Below are positions 13,897 to 22,678 of a DNA stretch of 64,000 bases, piece after piece; the stretch's first letter is position 1, and each line of letters opens with the position of its first letter. Below the pieces are notes generated by a model. The model was not told the origin of the DNA and searched no databases. It was given only the letters and a program-made list of their open reading frames with translations. The DNA is from Hyphomicrobium sp. 99 (GTDB taxonomy: Bacteria > Pseudomonadota > Alphaproteobacteria > Rhizobiales > Hyphomicrobiaceae). The DNA lies in assembly GCF_000384335.2 (NCBI RefSeq), contig NZ_KQ031382.1:2108001-2172000 (forward strand). The letters run 5' to 3'. The position numbers and the translations under genes are program-made.

Positions 13897-16800
13897 ATGG
13901 CGACGCTTGCTCTCGCCGCGGTTGGTGCTGCCGTCGGTGGTAGCATGCTGCCCGCCGGTGTCGGACTGCTCGGCGTCACGCTATCGGGCGCGACGATCGG
14001 ATCGCAGATCGGCGCTTTCGCGGGTGCCTACGTCGATAACGCGCTCTTCGCGCCCTCCGGACAGACGCGCGCGGTCGAGGGTCCGCGGCTTTCGGATGTG
14101 CGCATAACGTCCTCGACGGAAGGCGCGCCGCTGCCAAAGATTTATGGACGTGCACGCGTCGGCGGGCAGATCATCTGGGCAACCGACATCGAAGAAGAGA
14201 TTGTCACGACCACCGAAGCGGCGGGTAGCGGAAAGGGAAGCTCGGGAAACAAAACGCGCGTCACGCAATATAGCTACTACGCAAATTTCGCGGTCGCGCT
14301 TGCCGAAGGCGTCGTGACACGCATCGGCCGCATCTGGGCAGATGAGCAGGAACTGGATCGCGCGCGCACGACGTTCCGCCTGCATACCGGCACCGAGACG
14401 CAAGACCCAGACAGTCTCATCTCGGCACGCGAAGGTGCCGAGAATGCGCCGGCATATCGCGGTGTCGCTTACGTTGTGTTCGAGCACTTCCCGCTTGCCG
14501 ACTACGGGAATCGCGTCCCGCAGCTGACATTTGAAGTTTTCCGCAGCGTAGGTAATGAGGCTCAGGATGTGCGCGGCGTCGTGATGATCCCGGGATCGGG
14601 TGAATTCGTGTACGCGACCGAGCCCGTGCATCAGACGTTCGACGATGGCGTCTCGCAGTCGGAAAATGTTCACCAGATGCTGGGGGCGACCGATTGGCAG
14701 GTTTCGCTCGATCAGCTCGAAGCGTCGCTGCCAAACGCGAAGTCCGTGTCGCTCGTCGTCAGCTGGTTCGGGACCGATCTTCGCGCTGGTGAATGCAAGA
14801 TCAAACCCGGCGTCGAGACGCGGCATAAATCAACCGCGCCGCTGAGCTGGTCTGTCGCGGGCGCGACGCGCAGCACCGCGCATCTGATCAGCACGCGCGA
14901 CGGCAACGCCGCCTACGGTGGCACGCCGTCCGACCAGACCGTGGTCGCGGCTATTCAAGACATGAAAGCACGCGGGCTGAACGTGACGCTGACGCCGTTC
15001 GTTCTGATGGATGTCGCGGCCGGGAACGGCCTTGCAGACCCCTACGGCGGTGCGAGCCAACCCGCTTATCCTTGGCGCGGCCGGATCACGTGTCATCCGG
15101 CGCCAGGCCAAAGCGGGTCGCCGGATAAGACTTCGGCCGCGGCGACGGAAATCGCGAGCTTCGTCGGCACTGCGGCGCGATCCGACTACACGATCTCGGG
15201 AACTGCCGTTAGCTACTCGGGGCCTGACGAATGGTCGTATCGGCGGATGGTCTTGCATCAGGCGTTTCTCGCGAAGGCGGCGGGCGGCGTCGACGCCTTC
15301 GTGATCGGCACTGAGCTGCGAGGGCTGACGTGCGTTCGATCAGGAACGGGCGTCTATCCGTTCGTCACAGCGCTGATTACTCTTGCCGCTGACGTGAAGG
15401 CAATTCTCGGTTCGGATACGAAGGTGCTCTACGCGGCCGACTGGACGGAATATTTCGGCCATCAGCCGGGCGACGGCTCGGGCGACGTTTATTTTCATCT
15501 CGATCCGTTGTGGTCGTCGTCGAGCATCGACGCAATCGGCATCGACGTCTATTGGCCGCTCGCCGATTGGCGCGACGGGCGCGATCATCTCGATGCAATG
15601 GCCGGTGCGACCTCGATCTATGACCCCGCGTATCTACGATCGAACGTGCACGGCGGAGAAGGTTTCGATTGGTATTATGCCTCGGACGCCGATCGCGACG
15701 CGCAGATCCGCACGCCGATAACCGACGGCGCCGGCAAGCCCTGGGTCTTCCGCTACAAGGATGTTCTCTCGTGGTGGAGCAACGCGCACTATAATCGGCC
15801 CGCGGGCGTCGAAAGTTCGACGGCCACCGCCTGGGTGCCGCAGTCGAAGCCGTTCTGGTTCATGGAAATTGGCTGCCCCGCGGTTGACAAGGGCGCGAAC
15901 CAGCCGAACGTCTTCGTCGATCCGAAGAGTTCGGAATCGGCGCTTCCCTATTATTCGCGTGGGCTTCGCGATGACTTGATGCAGGCGCGCCATCGCCAAG
16001 CGATGTACGACGCGTTCGACTGGACGAAGCCGGGCTACGTCGAAGGTCTCAATCCGATCTCGACGGTGACGGGCGCGCGCATGGTCGATCTCGATCGCAT
16101 GCACGTCTACTGCTGGGATGCGCGACCCTATCCGGCATTCCCCGATGCAGCGACCTATTGGGGCGACGGCGAAAACTGGGAGCACGGACATTGGGTCAAC
16201 GGCCGCCTCGGCGGCGCTGGACTCGATGATATCGTCTCGACCATTCTTCTCGATCAGGGCTTCACCGATTTCGACGCATCCAACTTGACCGGAACGGTGC
16301 CCGGCTACGTTATCGACCGGACGATGTCGGCGCGCGATGCGATACAGCCGCTCGAACTCGCGTACTTCTTCGACAGCATCGAGAGCGACGGCCGGATCGT
16401 CTTCCGCCATCGTGGCCGCGCCGCGCCCGCGATAACGCTCGAGCAAGACGATCTCGTCGAAGAAAGCGCGGGCGATGCGCTCTACGAGATGACGCGCGCT
16501 CAGGAAACCGATCTCCCGGCATACGCGAAAGTTCGCTACATTTCGGGGCTCGACGACTATCCGCAAGCCGTCGCCGAAGCGCGGCGCTTGACGGGCGCCA
16601 GTGGACGCGTCGCCGAAGCCGATCTCCCGATGGTGCTCGATGATAGTCTTGCGGGAGCGATCGTCGAGAGCTGGCTCTACGAAACATGGGCGACGCGCGA
16701 ATCCGCGACATTCAAGTTGCCGCCCTCGACGCTCGCTCTCGAGCCAGGGGATATCGTTGCGGCCAACATTGCCGGACGAACCCGCTTGCTGCGATTGACC

Positions 16801-17844
16801 GGCGTCTCCGAGCACGGTGTCCGCGACATTCGCGCGTTGAGCATCGATCCGGACGTTTATGATCAGATCGATGTCGCGCCTCGCGCGGCTGTCGAGCCTG
16901 CGCCGGTTCAGGCCGGCTCGCCCGCTGTCGCGTTACTCGATCTGCCGCAATGGAACTCGGCAGCGGACGCAAGCGCGGGTTACTTCGCCGCGATGCAGAA
17001 GCCGTGGCCGGGGAGCGTCGCCATTTTCGCATCGCCGCTGGAGACGAGCTATCAGTTGAAGGCGATCGCGAGTGCTCCGGCGACACTCGGTGTGACGCTT
17101 GATGATCTCGCGCCGGGTCCCGAAGGGCGGATCGATCGTCGCGCCTCGTTCCGGGTCCGGTTGACGAATGGAACGCTATCGTCAGTCGATCTCATCGCGA
17201 TGCTCGCAGGCACAAACCTTGCCGCTCTTCGCAGCACGAGCGGCGATTGGGAAATTATCCAGTTCCAAGTGGCGGAACTCGTCGATGTGCAAACCTATCG
17301 GCTGGGCGGACTGCTCCGCGGTCAGTTCGGAACCGAAAGCGCGATGGCCAATCCGCTGCCCGCTGGCGCGCAATTTGTTCTTCTCGACGGCGCGGTGACG
17401 TCCGTGCCGCTGCGCGAAAGCGAGCAGAAGGTTTCGCTCAATTGGCGCTACGGTCCGGGCAATCGCGATATCGGCGACGCGTCGTATGTCACGGTGCCGT
17501 TCGCCTATCAGGCGCTCGGCCTTCGGCCCTTGTCGCCGGTTCACGTCAAAGCCGTGCGCGCATCGGGTGACCTGCAAATTTCCTGGCTTCGGCGCACGCG
17601 CAGTGGCGGCGATAATTGGGAATTGCCCGAGGAGCCGCTCGGCGAAGCGAGCGAAAGCTACGAAGTCGAAATCCTCGACGGCTCGACGGTGAAGCGCACA
17701 CTCGCGGCATCGTCACCTAGTGTCACATATTCGAGCGCCGATCAGATTGCCGACTTCGGCAGCGTGCCGTCGAGCGTGTCGATCAAAGTCTATCAGACAA
17801 ACGTCGTCTTCGGCCGGGGCGCACCGCGCGCAGCAATTGTTTAG
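13897..17844 (+). CDS. GTA tail tip/host-specificity protein (gp15, TIM-barrel)
   Basis: At 1315 residues this is the largest gene of the window. The N-terminus is a glycine/alanine-rich hydrophobic hairpin (LALAAVGAAVGGSMLPAGVGLLG) as in RcGTA gp15. A GTA TIM-barrel-like glycosidase-fold region follows at about residues 430-750 (DAIGIDVYWPLADWRDG, AMYDAFDWTKPGYVEGLNPIS), then the phage-tail-3 region and a fibronectin-like C-terminus ending VKVYQTNVVFGRG-type sequence. The protein forms the central tip that contacts and penetrates the recipient. It starts three bases after gp14 and is the last gene of the canonical cluster. Confidence 0.93.
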   Translation: MATLALAAVGAAVGGSMLPAGVGLLGVTLSGATIGSQIGAFAGAYVDNALFAPSGQTRAVEGPRLSDVRITSSTEGAPLPKIYGRARVGGQIIWATDIEEEIVTTTEAAGSGKGSSGNKTRVTQYSYYANFAVALAEGVVTRIGRIWADEQELDRARTTFRLHTGTETQDPDSLISAREGAENAPAYRGVAYVVFEHFPLADYGNRVPQLTFEVFRSVGNEAQDVRGVVMIPGSGEFVYATEPVHQTFDDGVSQSENVHQMLGATDWQVSLDQLEASLPNAKSVSLVVSWFGTDLRAGECKIKPGVETRHKSTAPLSWSVAGATRSTAHLISTRDGNAAYGGTPSDQTVVAAIQDMKARGLNVTLTPFVLMDVAAGNGLADPYGGASQPAYPWRGRITCHPAPGQSGSPDKTSAAATEIASFVGTAARSDYTISGTAVSYSGPDEWSYRRMVLHQAFLAKAAGGVDAFVIGTELRGLTCVRSGTGVYPFVTALITLAADVKAILGSDTKVLYAADWTEYFGHQPGDGSGDVYFHLDPLWSSSSIDAIGIDVYWPLADWRDGRDHLDAMAGATSIYDPAYLRSNVHGGEGFDWYYASDADRDAQIRTPITDGAGKPWVFRYKDVLSWWSNAHYNRPAGVESSTATAWVPQSKPFWFMEIGCPAVDKGANQPNVFVDPKSSESALPYYSRGLRDDLMQARHRQAMYDAFDWTKPGYVEGLNPISTVTGARMVDLDRMHVYCWDARPYPAFPDAATYWGDGENWEHGHWVNGRLGGAGLDDIVSTILLDQGFTDFDASNLTGTVPGYVIDRTMSARDAIQPLELAYFFDSIESDGRIVFRHRGRAAPAITLEQDDLVEESAGDALYEMTRAQETDLPAYAKVRYISGLDDYPQAVAEARRLTGASGRVAEADLPMVLDDSLAGAIVESWLYETWATRESATFKLPPSTLALEPGDIVAANIAGRTRLLRLTGVSEHGVRDIRALSIDPDVYDQIDVAPRAAVEPAPVQAGSPAVALLDLPQWNSAADASAGYFAAMQKPWPGSVAIFASPLETSYQLKAIASAPATLGVTLDDLAPGPEGRIDRRASFRVRLTNGTLSSVDLIAMLAGTNLAALRSTSGDWEIIQFQVAELVDVQTYRLGGLLRGQFGTESAMANPLPAGAQFVLLDGAVTSVPLRESEQKVSLNWRYGPGNRDIGDASYVTVPFAYQALGLRPLSPVHVKAVRASGDLQISWLRRTRSGGDNWELPEEPLGEASESYEVEILDGSTVKRTLAASSPSVTYSSADQIADFGSVPSSVSIKVYQTNVVFGRGAPRAAIV

Positions 17845-17874
17845 CGCTTAAGTGGAGTTGAGAGTCGCTGAATT

Positions 17875-18042
17875 CCCCTCCCCTTGACGGGGAGGGGTTA
17901 GGGGTGGGGTGAGACGAGGAGCTGGAAAGATTTTCGGAGGCGAATGGCTGACCTTCTCTGATTGTTCATTCTCGACGAACTGCACTGTGCTGTTTCGCTC
18001 AATCCCCCCACCCCCGACCCCTCCCCGCTAGGGGGAGGGGAG
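17875..18042. repeat. Inverted pair of C/G-rich hairpin repeats
   Basis: CCCCTCCCCTTGACGGGGAG with the trailing TTAGGGGTGGGGTGAG (17875-17913) faces a reverse copy, CCCCCCACCCCCGACCCCTC plus CCCGCTAGGGGGAGGGG (18004-18041). This G-rich repeat type is common between proteobacterial genes and may act as a bidirectional terminator between gp15 and the lysin gene. Confidence 0.65.
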
Positions 18043-18083
18043 CCGTCCGGCCGAAACGGAAATCTCAAAAAGGCGAAACAACC

Positions 18084-19400
18084 ATGGATCAACCGGCGTG
18101 GCTCGCGGCCGCGTGGGCCGAATTCGGCGTGCGCGAAATTCCAGGCAAGGAGAACGCCGCCGAAATCCTTCGCTACTTTCGCGAAGCCGGCGATTCGAGC
18201 GTCGAAAGCGAAGAGACGCCGTGGTGCGCCGCGTTTGCAGGCGCGATGTTGAAGCGCGCTGGCTGCGAAGGCACCGGATCGCTTCTCGCAAGATCGTATC
18301 TCGATTGGGGCATCAGTCTCGATGAGCCGCGCTTCGGCGCCGTTGCCGTGCTCGCGCGCGGCGATGATCCGACAGCCGGACATGTGGGCTTTGTGATCGG
18401 AGCGACAGGCGAGAAGCTCTATCTTCTTGGCGGCAACCAGAGCGATGCGGTGACGGTTGCACCCTTCGACGCAGCGCGGCTTCTAGGCTTCAGATGGCCG
18501 CACGCCGACGCCGATACGGAACATGCGACGGCGAGCAACGGCGTCTTCGCAAAATTGCTGGCCCATGTCCTCGAAATGGAGGGCGGCTATTCCAACGATC
18601 CTTACGATCCGGGTGGCCCGACCAATCGCGGCGTCACGCTCGAAGTCTATGCCAACTTCAAAGGCCAGACGATCGACGCGGGGTCGCGGCCGCGTCTGAT
18701 TTCGGAATTGAAGTCGATCCCTGATCCGGTCGTCGAGGCCATCTATCGCAGGCGATACTACGACCCGGCGCAATGCGCGCTGTTCACGGCGCCGCTCGCG
18801 CTGATGCATTTCGATGCCGCCGTGAACCACGGTGTCGGCGCCGCGATCCGGATGCTGCAGCAGGTCGTCAACGTAACCGTCGACGGCGAGATCGGCTCCG
18901 AGACGCTTTCTGCGATCGGAGGCCGGAGCCTGATCGATCTCATCGACGACTACGCCGAAATCCGGCGCACCCGATACCGCGCCCTTCCGCACTTCTGGCG
19001 CTTCGGACGAGGCTGGTTGAAGCGCGTCGACGCGACATTGGCTCTCGGAAAATCGTGGGCCGCGGCTGAGGGCACGACGCGAGGGCTTCTGGAACCCACA
19101 CAAATCGCAAAAGGAGAATCCAACATGGGCAACCAAGCAACAACGACGAAGACGACGGATGATGGAACGAAGTGGTGGGTCCAATCGAAAACGCTATGGG
19201 GTACGCTGATCACCGCCGCCGCAACGGTGATCCCCGTCGTTGCCCCGGCGATCGGGGTAAGCCTCCCGGCGGACGTTATTCAAGCGTTTGGCGATCAAGT
19301 ACTTACGGCTCTCCAGGCCTTGACTGCGGTATTCGGGACGGCCCTGGCCATCTACGGCCGGTTCAAGGCCTCGTCGGTCCTGAGCCTGCGCAAGAGTTAA
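18084..19400 (+). CDS. Two-domain endolysin fused to a holin-like segment
   Basis: The 438-residue product has three parts. Residues 1-155 match the TIGR02594-type amidase/peptidase family, with ETPWCAAF (C48), AGHVGF (H100) and LLGGNQSD. Residues 158-325 are a GH108 N-acetylmuramidase with catalytic Glu in EMEGGYSND (E166), GGPTNRGVT and a peptidoglycan-binding end (FDAAVNHGVGAAIRMLQ, FWRFGRGWLKRVD). Residues 348-438 contain a hydrophobic stretch (LITAAATVIPVVAPAIGVSL) and a second helix, like phage holins. A separate holin start inside the frame is described at 19111. In R. capsulatus the GTA lysis genes are unlinked; here the lysis function follows the tip gene directly, which supports a role in particle release. 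Confidence 0.85.
   Translation: MDQPAWLAAAWAEFGVREIPGKENAAEILRYFREAGDSSVESEETPWCAAFAGAMLKRAGCEGTGSLLARSYLDWGISLDEPRFGAVAVLARGDDPTAGHVGFVIGATGEKLYLLGGNQSDAVTVAPFDAARLLGFRWPHADADTEHATASNGVFAKLLAHVLEMEGGYSNDPYDPGGPTNRGVTLEVYANFKGQTIDAGSRPRLISELKSIPDPVVEAIYRRRYYDPAQCALFTAPLALMHFDAAVNHGVGAAIRMLQQVVNVTVDGEIGSETLSAIGGRSLIDLIDDYAEIRRTRYRALPHFWRFGRGWLKRVDATLALGKSWAAAEGTTRGLLEPTQIAKGESNMGNQATTTKTTDDGTKWWVQSKTLWGTLITAAATVIPVVAPAIGVSLPADVIQAFGDQVLTALQALTAVFGTALAIYGRFKASSVLSLRKS
19111..19127 (+). promoter_or_regulatory. Internal ribosome site and start for a free holin-like protein
   Basis: AAGGAG at 19111-19116 stands eight bases before ATG 19125, in frame with the endolysin (Met 348). Translation here would yield a 91-residue protein made only of the holin-like part. 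This suggests two originally separate genes that became one frame by loss of the lysin stop codon, with both products still possible. Confidence 0.6.
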
Positions 19401-19485
19401 GACGCGGGGCCACTGAGACAGCCTCCCGTATTCATCGGCCATTCAACACGCTATGTTAAAGGGTCGGTTTCCCGGAAAAGCGCGG

Positions 19486-19776
19486 ATGGTCGATTTGAGG
19501 AGAGCGTTGGCAGCGGCGACTACGGCAGTATTACTGCCATGCGCTGCCGCGCGCGCCGACAACTGCGTGACAGACTGGGGCATGGCGGGGCAGATCGTCC
19601 GCCAGGAAAATCTATTAACTGTCGAGGAGATGTCGCGTTCGCTTGCAGCAGATGGTATCGGCAAGCTGGTCAAGACGACGCTGTGCCGTTCGGAAGCCGG
19701 ATATTTTTATCGTCTGGTTATCAGAAGTCCGACGGGACAGCTTCGAACAACCGTTATGACGGCGAAGGGCCGGTAG
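19486..19776 (+). CDS. Small secreted protein upstream of a two-component system (FeuN/PepSY-like)
   Basis: The product (96 residues from ATG 19486; an in-frame ATG at 19453 is possible) has a signal peptide, LRRALAAATTAVLLPCAAARA, cut before DNCVTDW. The mature part ends in LCRSEAGYFYRLVIRSPTGQLRTTVMTAKG, a two-strand pattern like PepSY-type periplasmic modulators. It precedes a FeuP/FeuQ-like regulator and kinase by about 80 bases. In Sinorhizobium a small periplasmic protein, FeuN, encoded at this position restrains the FeuQ kinase. The same role is plausible here but inferred from size, export and position. Confidence 0.65.
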   Translation: MVDLRRALAAATTAVLLPCAAARADNCVTDWGMAGQIVRQENLLTVEEMSRSLAADGIGKLVKTTLCRSEAGYFYRLVIRSPTGQLRTTVMTAKGR

Positions 19777-19855
19777 TCGGTTCGTCGTTGCGGCGCGGAA
19801 GGTCTCTCCCCGGGATTTCCGCTCGCATGCCATGCAGGAGGGGAGGGGGAATTCC

Positions 19856-20527
19856 GTGCGAGCACTCGTCGTGGAAGATGACAAGGACCTGAACCGCCAG
19901 CTTTCGACGGCTCTGGAAGATGCAGGCTTTGCCGTTGATACGGCAGCTGATGGCGAAGAAGGTTACTTTCTCGGCGATACCGAGCCCTACGACATCGTTA
20001 TTCTCGATATCGGGCTGCCGAAAATGGACGGCATTTCCGTCCTCGAGCAGTGGCGGCGGAGCGATCGCAAGATGCCGGTCATCATTCTGACCGCGCGCGA
20101 CCGCTGGAGCGACAAGGTCGCCGGTATGGACGCAGGCGCCGACGACTATCTGGCCAAGCCCTTCCATATGGAAGAGCTGCTGGCGCGCGTTCGCGCCCAA
20201 GTCCGCCGGGCATCAGGCCACGCGAAATCCGAAATCGAATGCGGTCCGGTACGTCTCGATACGAAGTCGGCGCGCGTTACCTGCGAAGGCCTGCCGGTCA
20301 AGTTGACCTCGCACGAATTCCGCCTGCTGGCCTACTTGATGCACCATAACGGCCGCGTGGTTTCCCGGACCGAATTGGTCGAACATCTCTACGATCAGGA
20401 TTTTGATCGCGATTCGAACACGATCGAAGTATTTATCGGCCGACTGCGGAAGAAGATTCCTGGCGACGTGATCCAGACGGTCCGCGGTCTTGGATACCGC
20501 ATGAGCCAAGGACCGGATGAGGCTTAA
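19856..20527 (+). CDS. OmpR-family response regulator (PhoP/FeuP-like)
   Basis: The 223-residue regulator has a receiver domain with VVEDD at the start, phospho-acceptor D51 in IVILDIGLP, and the conserved Lys in LAKPF. A winged-helix output domain follows (SHEFRLLAYLMHHNGRVVSRTELVEHLYDQD...VFIGRLRKKI). GTG 19856 is chosen because GGAGGGGAGGGGGA lies just before it. Its end overlaps the kinase gene by 11 bases. The sequence is of the PhoP subgroup that includes rhizobial FeuP, which controls envelope and export functions. Confidence 0.88.
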   Translation: MRALVVEDDKDLNRQLSTALEDAGFAVDTAADGEEGYFLGDTEPYDIVILDIGLPKMDGISVLEQWRRSDRKMPVIILTARDRWSDKVAGMDAGADDYLAKPFHMEELLARVRAQVRRASGHAKSEIECGPVRLDTKSARVTCEGLPVKLTSHEFRLLAYLMHHNGRVVSRTELVEHLYDQDFDRDSNTIEVFIGRLRKKIPGDVIQTVRGLGYRMSQGPDEA

Positions 20528-21896
20528 CTCACTTGCGCTGCGCCTCTTTGCAACTTCGGCAGCGTGGACGCTTCTGGCGCTGCCGCTCGCGGGCTACATT
20601 ATTTATGCGCTCTACCGGGACGACGTGCAGCTGAGCTTCGACGCTCAGTTGAAGAAGCTGCTGACGCAGATCACGATCGATAGCATGAGCACGATGGGCG
20701 ACGAGCCCGTCAATCCGCCGAACCTCTACGAACCCCTTTTCGAAGTTACACAGTCGGGCTGGTATTGGCAGATACGCCCGATTGACGGCGCTCCCGGCCG
20801 CACGCTCGTTTCGCCGTCACTGGCGACCGCTACGTTGCCGTCTCCCTATGACCGGAAGTTTCCGACAGACGATACCGGCACCCGATGGATGAACGTCCCC
20901 GGACCGACCGGCACGACGATCCGCATCCTCGAATTTATCGATTCCCCCGGTCACGATCCCGAAAAGACAAAGTATTCGATCATCGTCGCCGGTCCCATGG
21001 ATTGGTTCGAGGAGACCGTCGCCAAATTCCGCGCCCGCCTCACGAGCGCGCTCGCCCTCGTCGGACTGGGTCTTTTGGCAGTGACCGTCTTCCAGGTTCG
21101 CTTCGGCCTTTTGCCATTGCGCCGGATCGAGCGCGGGCTGGCGAGTATCCGGTCGGGTCAGGTCGAGCGGCTCGAAGGCCAGCTGCCGGCTGAGATCGAA
21201 CCGCTGCAGACCGAGCTCAATGCGCTGATCGAGTCGAACCAGGACATCATCGATCGCGCGCGAACGCAGGTCGGCAATCTCGCGCATGCGTTGAAAACGC
21301 CGCTCGCCGTCATCACCAACGAGGCGCGCGAAGATAAAAGCGCATTCGGCTCGAAGGTCACCGAGCAGGCGCATCTGATGCGCGATCAGATCTCTCACTA
21401 TCTCGACCGCGCGCGCATTGCGGCGAGGACGAACACCATCGGCCGCGTCACGCCCGTCGAGACGATCGCCGAGCCGCTGGTCCGGGCGCTCGAACGCATT
21501 CACCGTGAAAAAGGCATCTCGATTGATTACACGGTTCAGCCCGGTGCCAAGTTTCAGGGCGAGAAGCAGGACCTCGAGGAGATGCTGGGCAACCTCCTCG
21601 ATAACGCCTGCAAGTGGGGCCAAGCCCGTGTTTACCTGACGGCAGTCGTCAACAATCCGGATACGACGGCGCGCAGAAAGCTCAAGATCACCGTGGAAGA
21701 CGACGGGCCGGGCCTTTCACCCGAACAACGAGCCAAGATCGGAAAGCGGGGGCTTAGGCTCGATGAGACCAAACCGGGATCGGGCCTCGGGCTTTCGATC
21801 GTCGCCGATCTCGCGGCGTCCTATCGCGGACGGCTCCGGCTCGACGCCTCGGAACATGGTGGCCTGAAAGCCATAGTTGAGCTTCCGGCCGCCTGA
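20517..21896 (+). CDS. Membrane sensor histidine kinase (PhoQ/FeuQ-like)
   Basis: This 459-residue inner-membrane kinase has a first membrane segment near residues 12-32 and a second near 175-195, with about 140 periplasmic residues between them. The His box is NLAHALKTPLAV (H257), the N box LLGNLLDNACKWG, and the glycine boxes DDGPGLSPEQ and GSGLGLSIV. It overlaps the upstream regulator, so the two are co-translated. The AHALKTPL form of the His box is typical of the PhoQ/FeuQ group. Confidence 0.9.
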   Translation: MRLNSLALRLFATSAAWTLLALPLAGYIIYALYRDDVQLSFDAQLKKLLTQITIDSMSTMGDEPVNPPNLYEPLFEVTQSGWYWQIRPIDGAPGRTLVSPSLATATLPSPYDRKFPTDDTGTRWMNVPGPTGTTIRILEFIDSPGHDPEKTKYSIIVAGPMDWFEETVAKFRARLTSALALVGLGLLAVTVFQVRFGLLPLRRIERGLASIRSGQVERLEGQLPAEIEPLQTELNALIESNQDIIDRARTQVGNLAHALKTPLAVITNEAREDKSAFGSKVTEQAHLMRDQISHYLDRARIAARTNTIGRVTPVETIAEPLVRALERIHREKGISIDYTVQPGAKFQGEKQDLEEMLGNLLDNACKWGQARVYLTAVVNNPDTTARRKLKITVEDDGPGLSPEQRAKIGKRGLRLDETKPGSGLGLSIVADLAASYRGRLRLDASEHGGLKAIVELPAA

Positions 21897-22065
21897 CCGT
21901 CCTGGCCGATGTTGCAAAGCAACACCACAAGTGATGGGGATTTGCCCGAATTGTGGTGGATTTCCGCCTTGTCGAAGGCGCAATATCCGTCTAGCGAATA
22001 ATGTGGGACTATGCGCCGGTGGGGGCCAGCGGCGCCACGGGGATGAGCCAAAAATGGGGTTTACC

Positions 22066-22542
22066 ATGCGCATTGCGCGCTTTTCGCTGCCTCTCATGGC
22101 AGCTGCCTTGCTTTGTGGCTGCAGCAATGGCCAGGGCGGAGTGGACAATACCGGCACCGGCCTCGTTCTCGGCAGCATCGCCGGCGGTGTGCTCGGTAAT
22201 CAGGTAGGCAAGGGCGACGGCAAAGTCGCAGCCACAGTCGCGGGCGCTGTGATCGGCGGCATCGTCGGCAGCCAGATCGGCAAAAGCCTCGACGAGCGCG
22301 ACCGCCGCTACGCGCAGGAAGCGGAATACGACGCTCTGGAGCGCGGACAATCCGGGAACCCGCGGCAGTGGCGCGATCCCGATACCGGCCACTACGGGGA
22401 AATCGTCCCGAGCAAGCCTTATAAACGTGGCGTCGCCGATTGTCGGGATTACACGCACACAATTTACATAGACGGACGGCCGCAGCAGATGCACGGCACC
22501 GCCTGCCGAAGCGCGGACGGAACGTGGCAGAACGTCGGTTGA
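22066..22542 (+). CDS. 17-kDa surface antigen-like lipoprotein, glycine-zipper
   Basis: The 158-residue product has a lipoprotein signal ending in AAALLCGC (acylated Cys), then the glycine-zipper membrane hairpin GLVLGSIAGGVLGNQVGKGDG...AGAVIGGIVGSQIGKSLDERDR. The C-terminal domain contains CRDYTHTIYIDGRPQQMHGTACRSADGTWQ, the usual ending of the rickettsial 17-kDa antigen family. It is located in the outer membrane. The start is chosen so that the signal peptide begins at MRIARFS. Confidence 0.88.
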   Translation: MRIARFSLPLMAAALLCGCSNGQGGVDNTGTGLVLGSIAGGVLGNQVGKGDGKVAATVAGAVIGGIVGSQIGKSLDERDRRYAQEAEYDALERGQSGNPRQWRDPDTGHYGEIVPSKPYKRGVADCRDYTHTIYIDGRPQQMHGTACRSADGTWQNVG

Positions 22543-22559
22543 CGCGCTGCAGCGTCAAC
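22538..22559 (+). terminator. Hairpin at the end of the lipoprotein gene
   Basis: A perfect 8-bp stem, GTTGACGC/GCGTCAAC, with a six-base loop includes the stop codon. No T-run follows, so it may be a weak terminator or a transcript-end stabiliser. Confidence 0.35.
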
Positions 22560-22678
22560 TCGGATATTTCACTAAGTTAATCTAGTCCGCGACAGATGGG
22601 CTGGCCTGACCTTTGTCGGCTTGCCTCATCACACGCGCGATCCTATTCCCTGCAGCGCAGCTTGAGGATCGCGCCGCG

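Noticed and set aside
15634..16815. Long reverse-strand frame opposite the GTA tip protein
   Set aside because: Composition is that of an antisense shadow, and the forward frame has unambiguous GTA homology.
1031..19400. Reading the structural cluster as an ordinary prophage
   Set aside because: Gene order and sizes (short tape measure, DUF2460, DUF2163, NlpC, TIM-barrel tip) follow the R. capsulatus GTA, and no integrase, repressor, replication or attachment site was found. A remnant prophage cannot be fully excluded.
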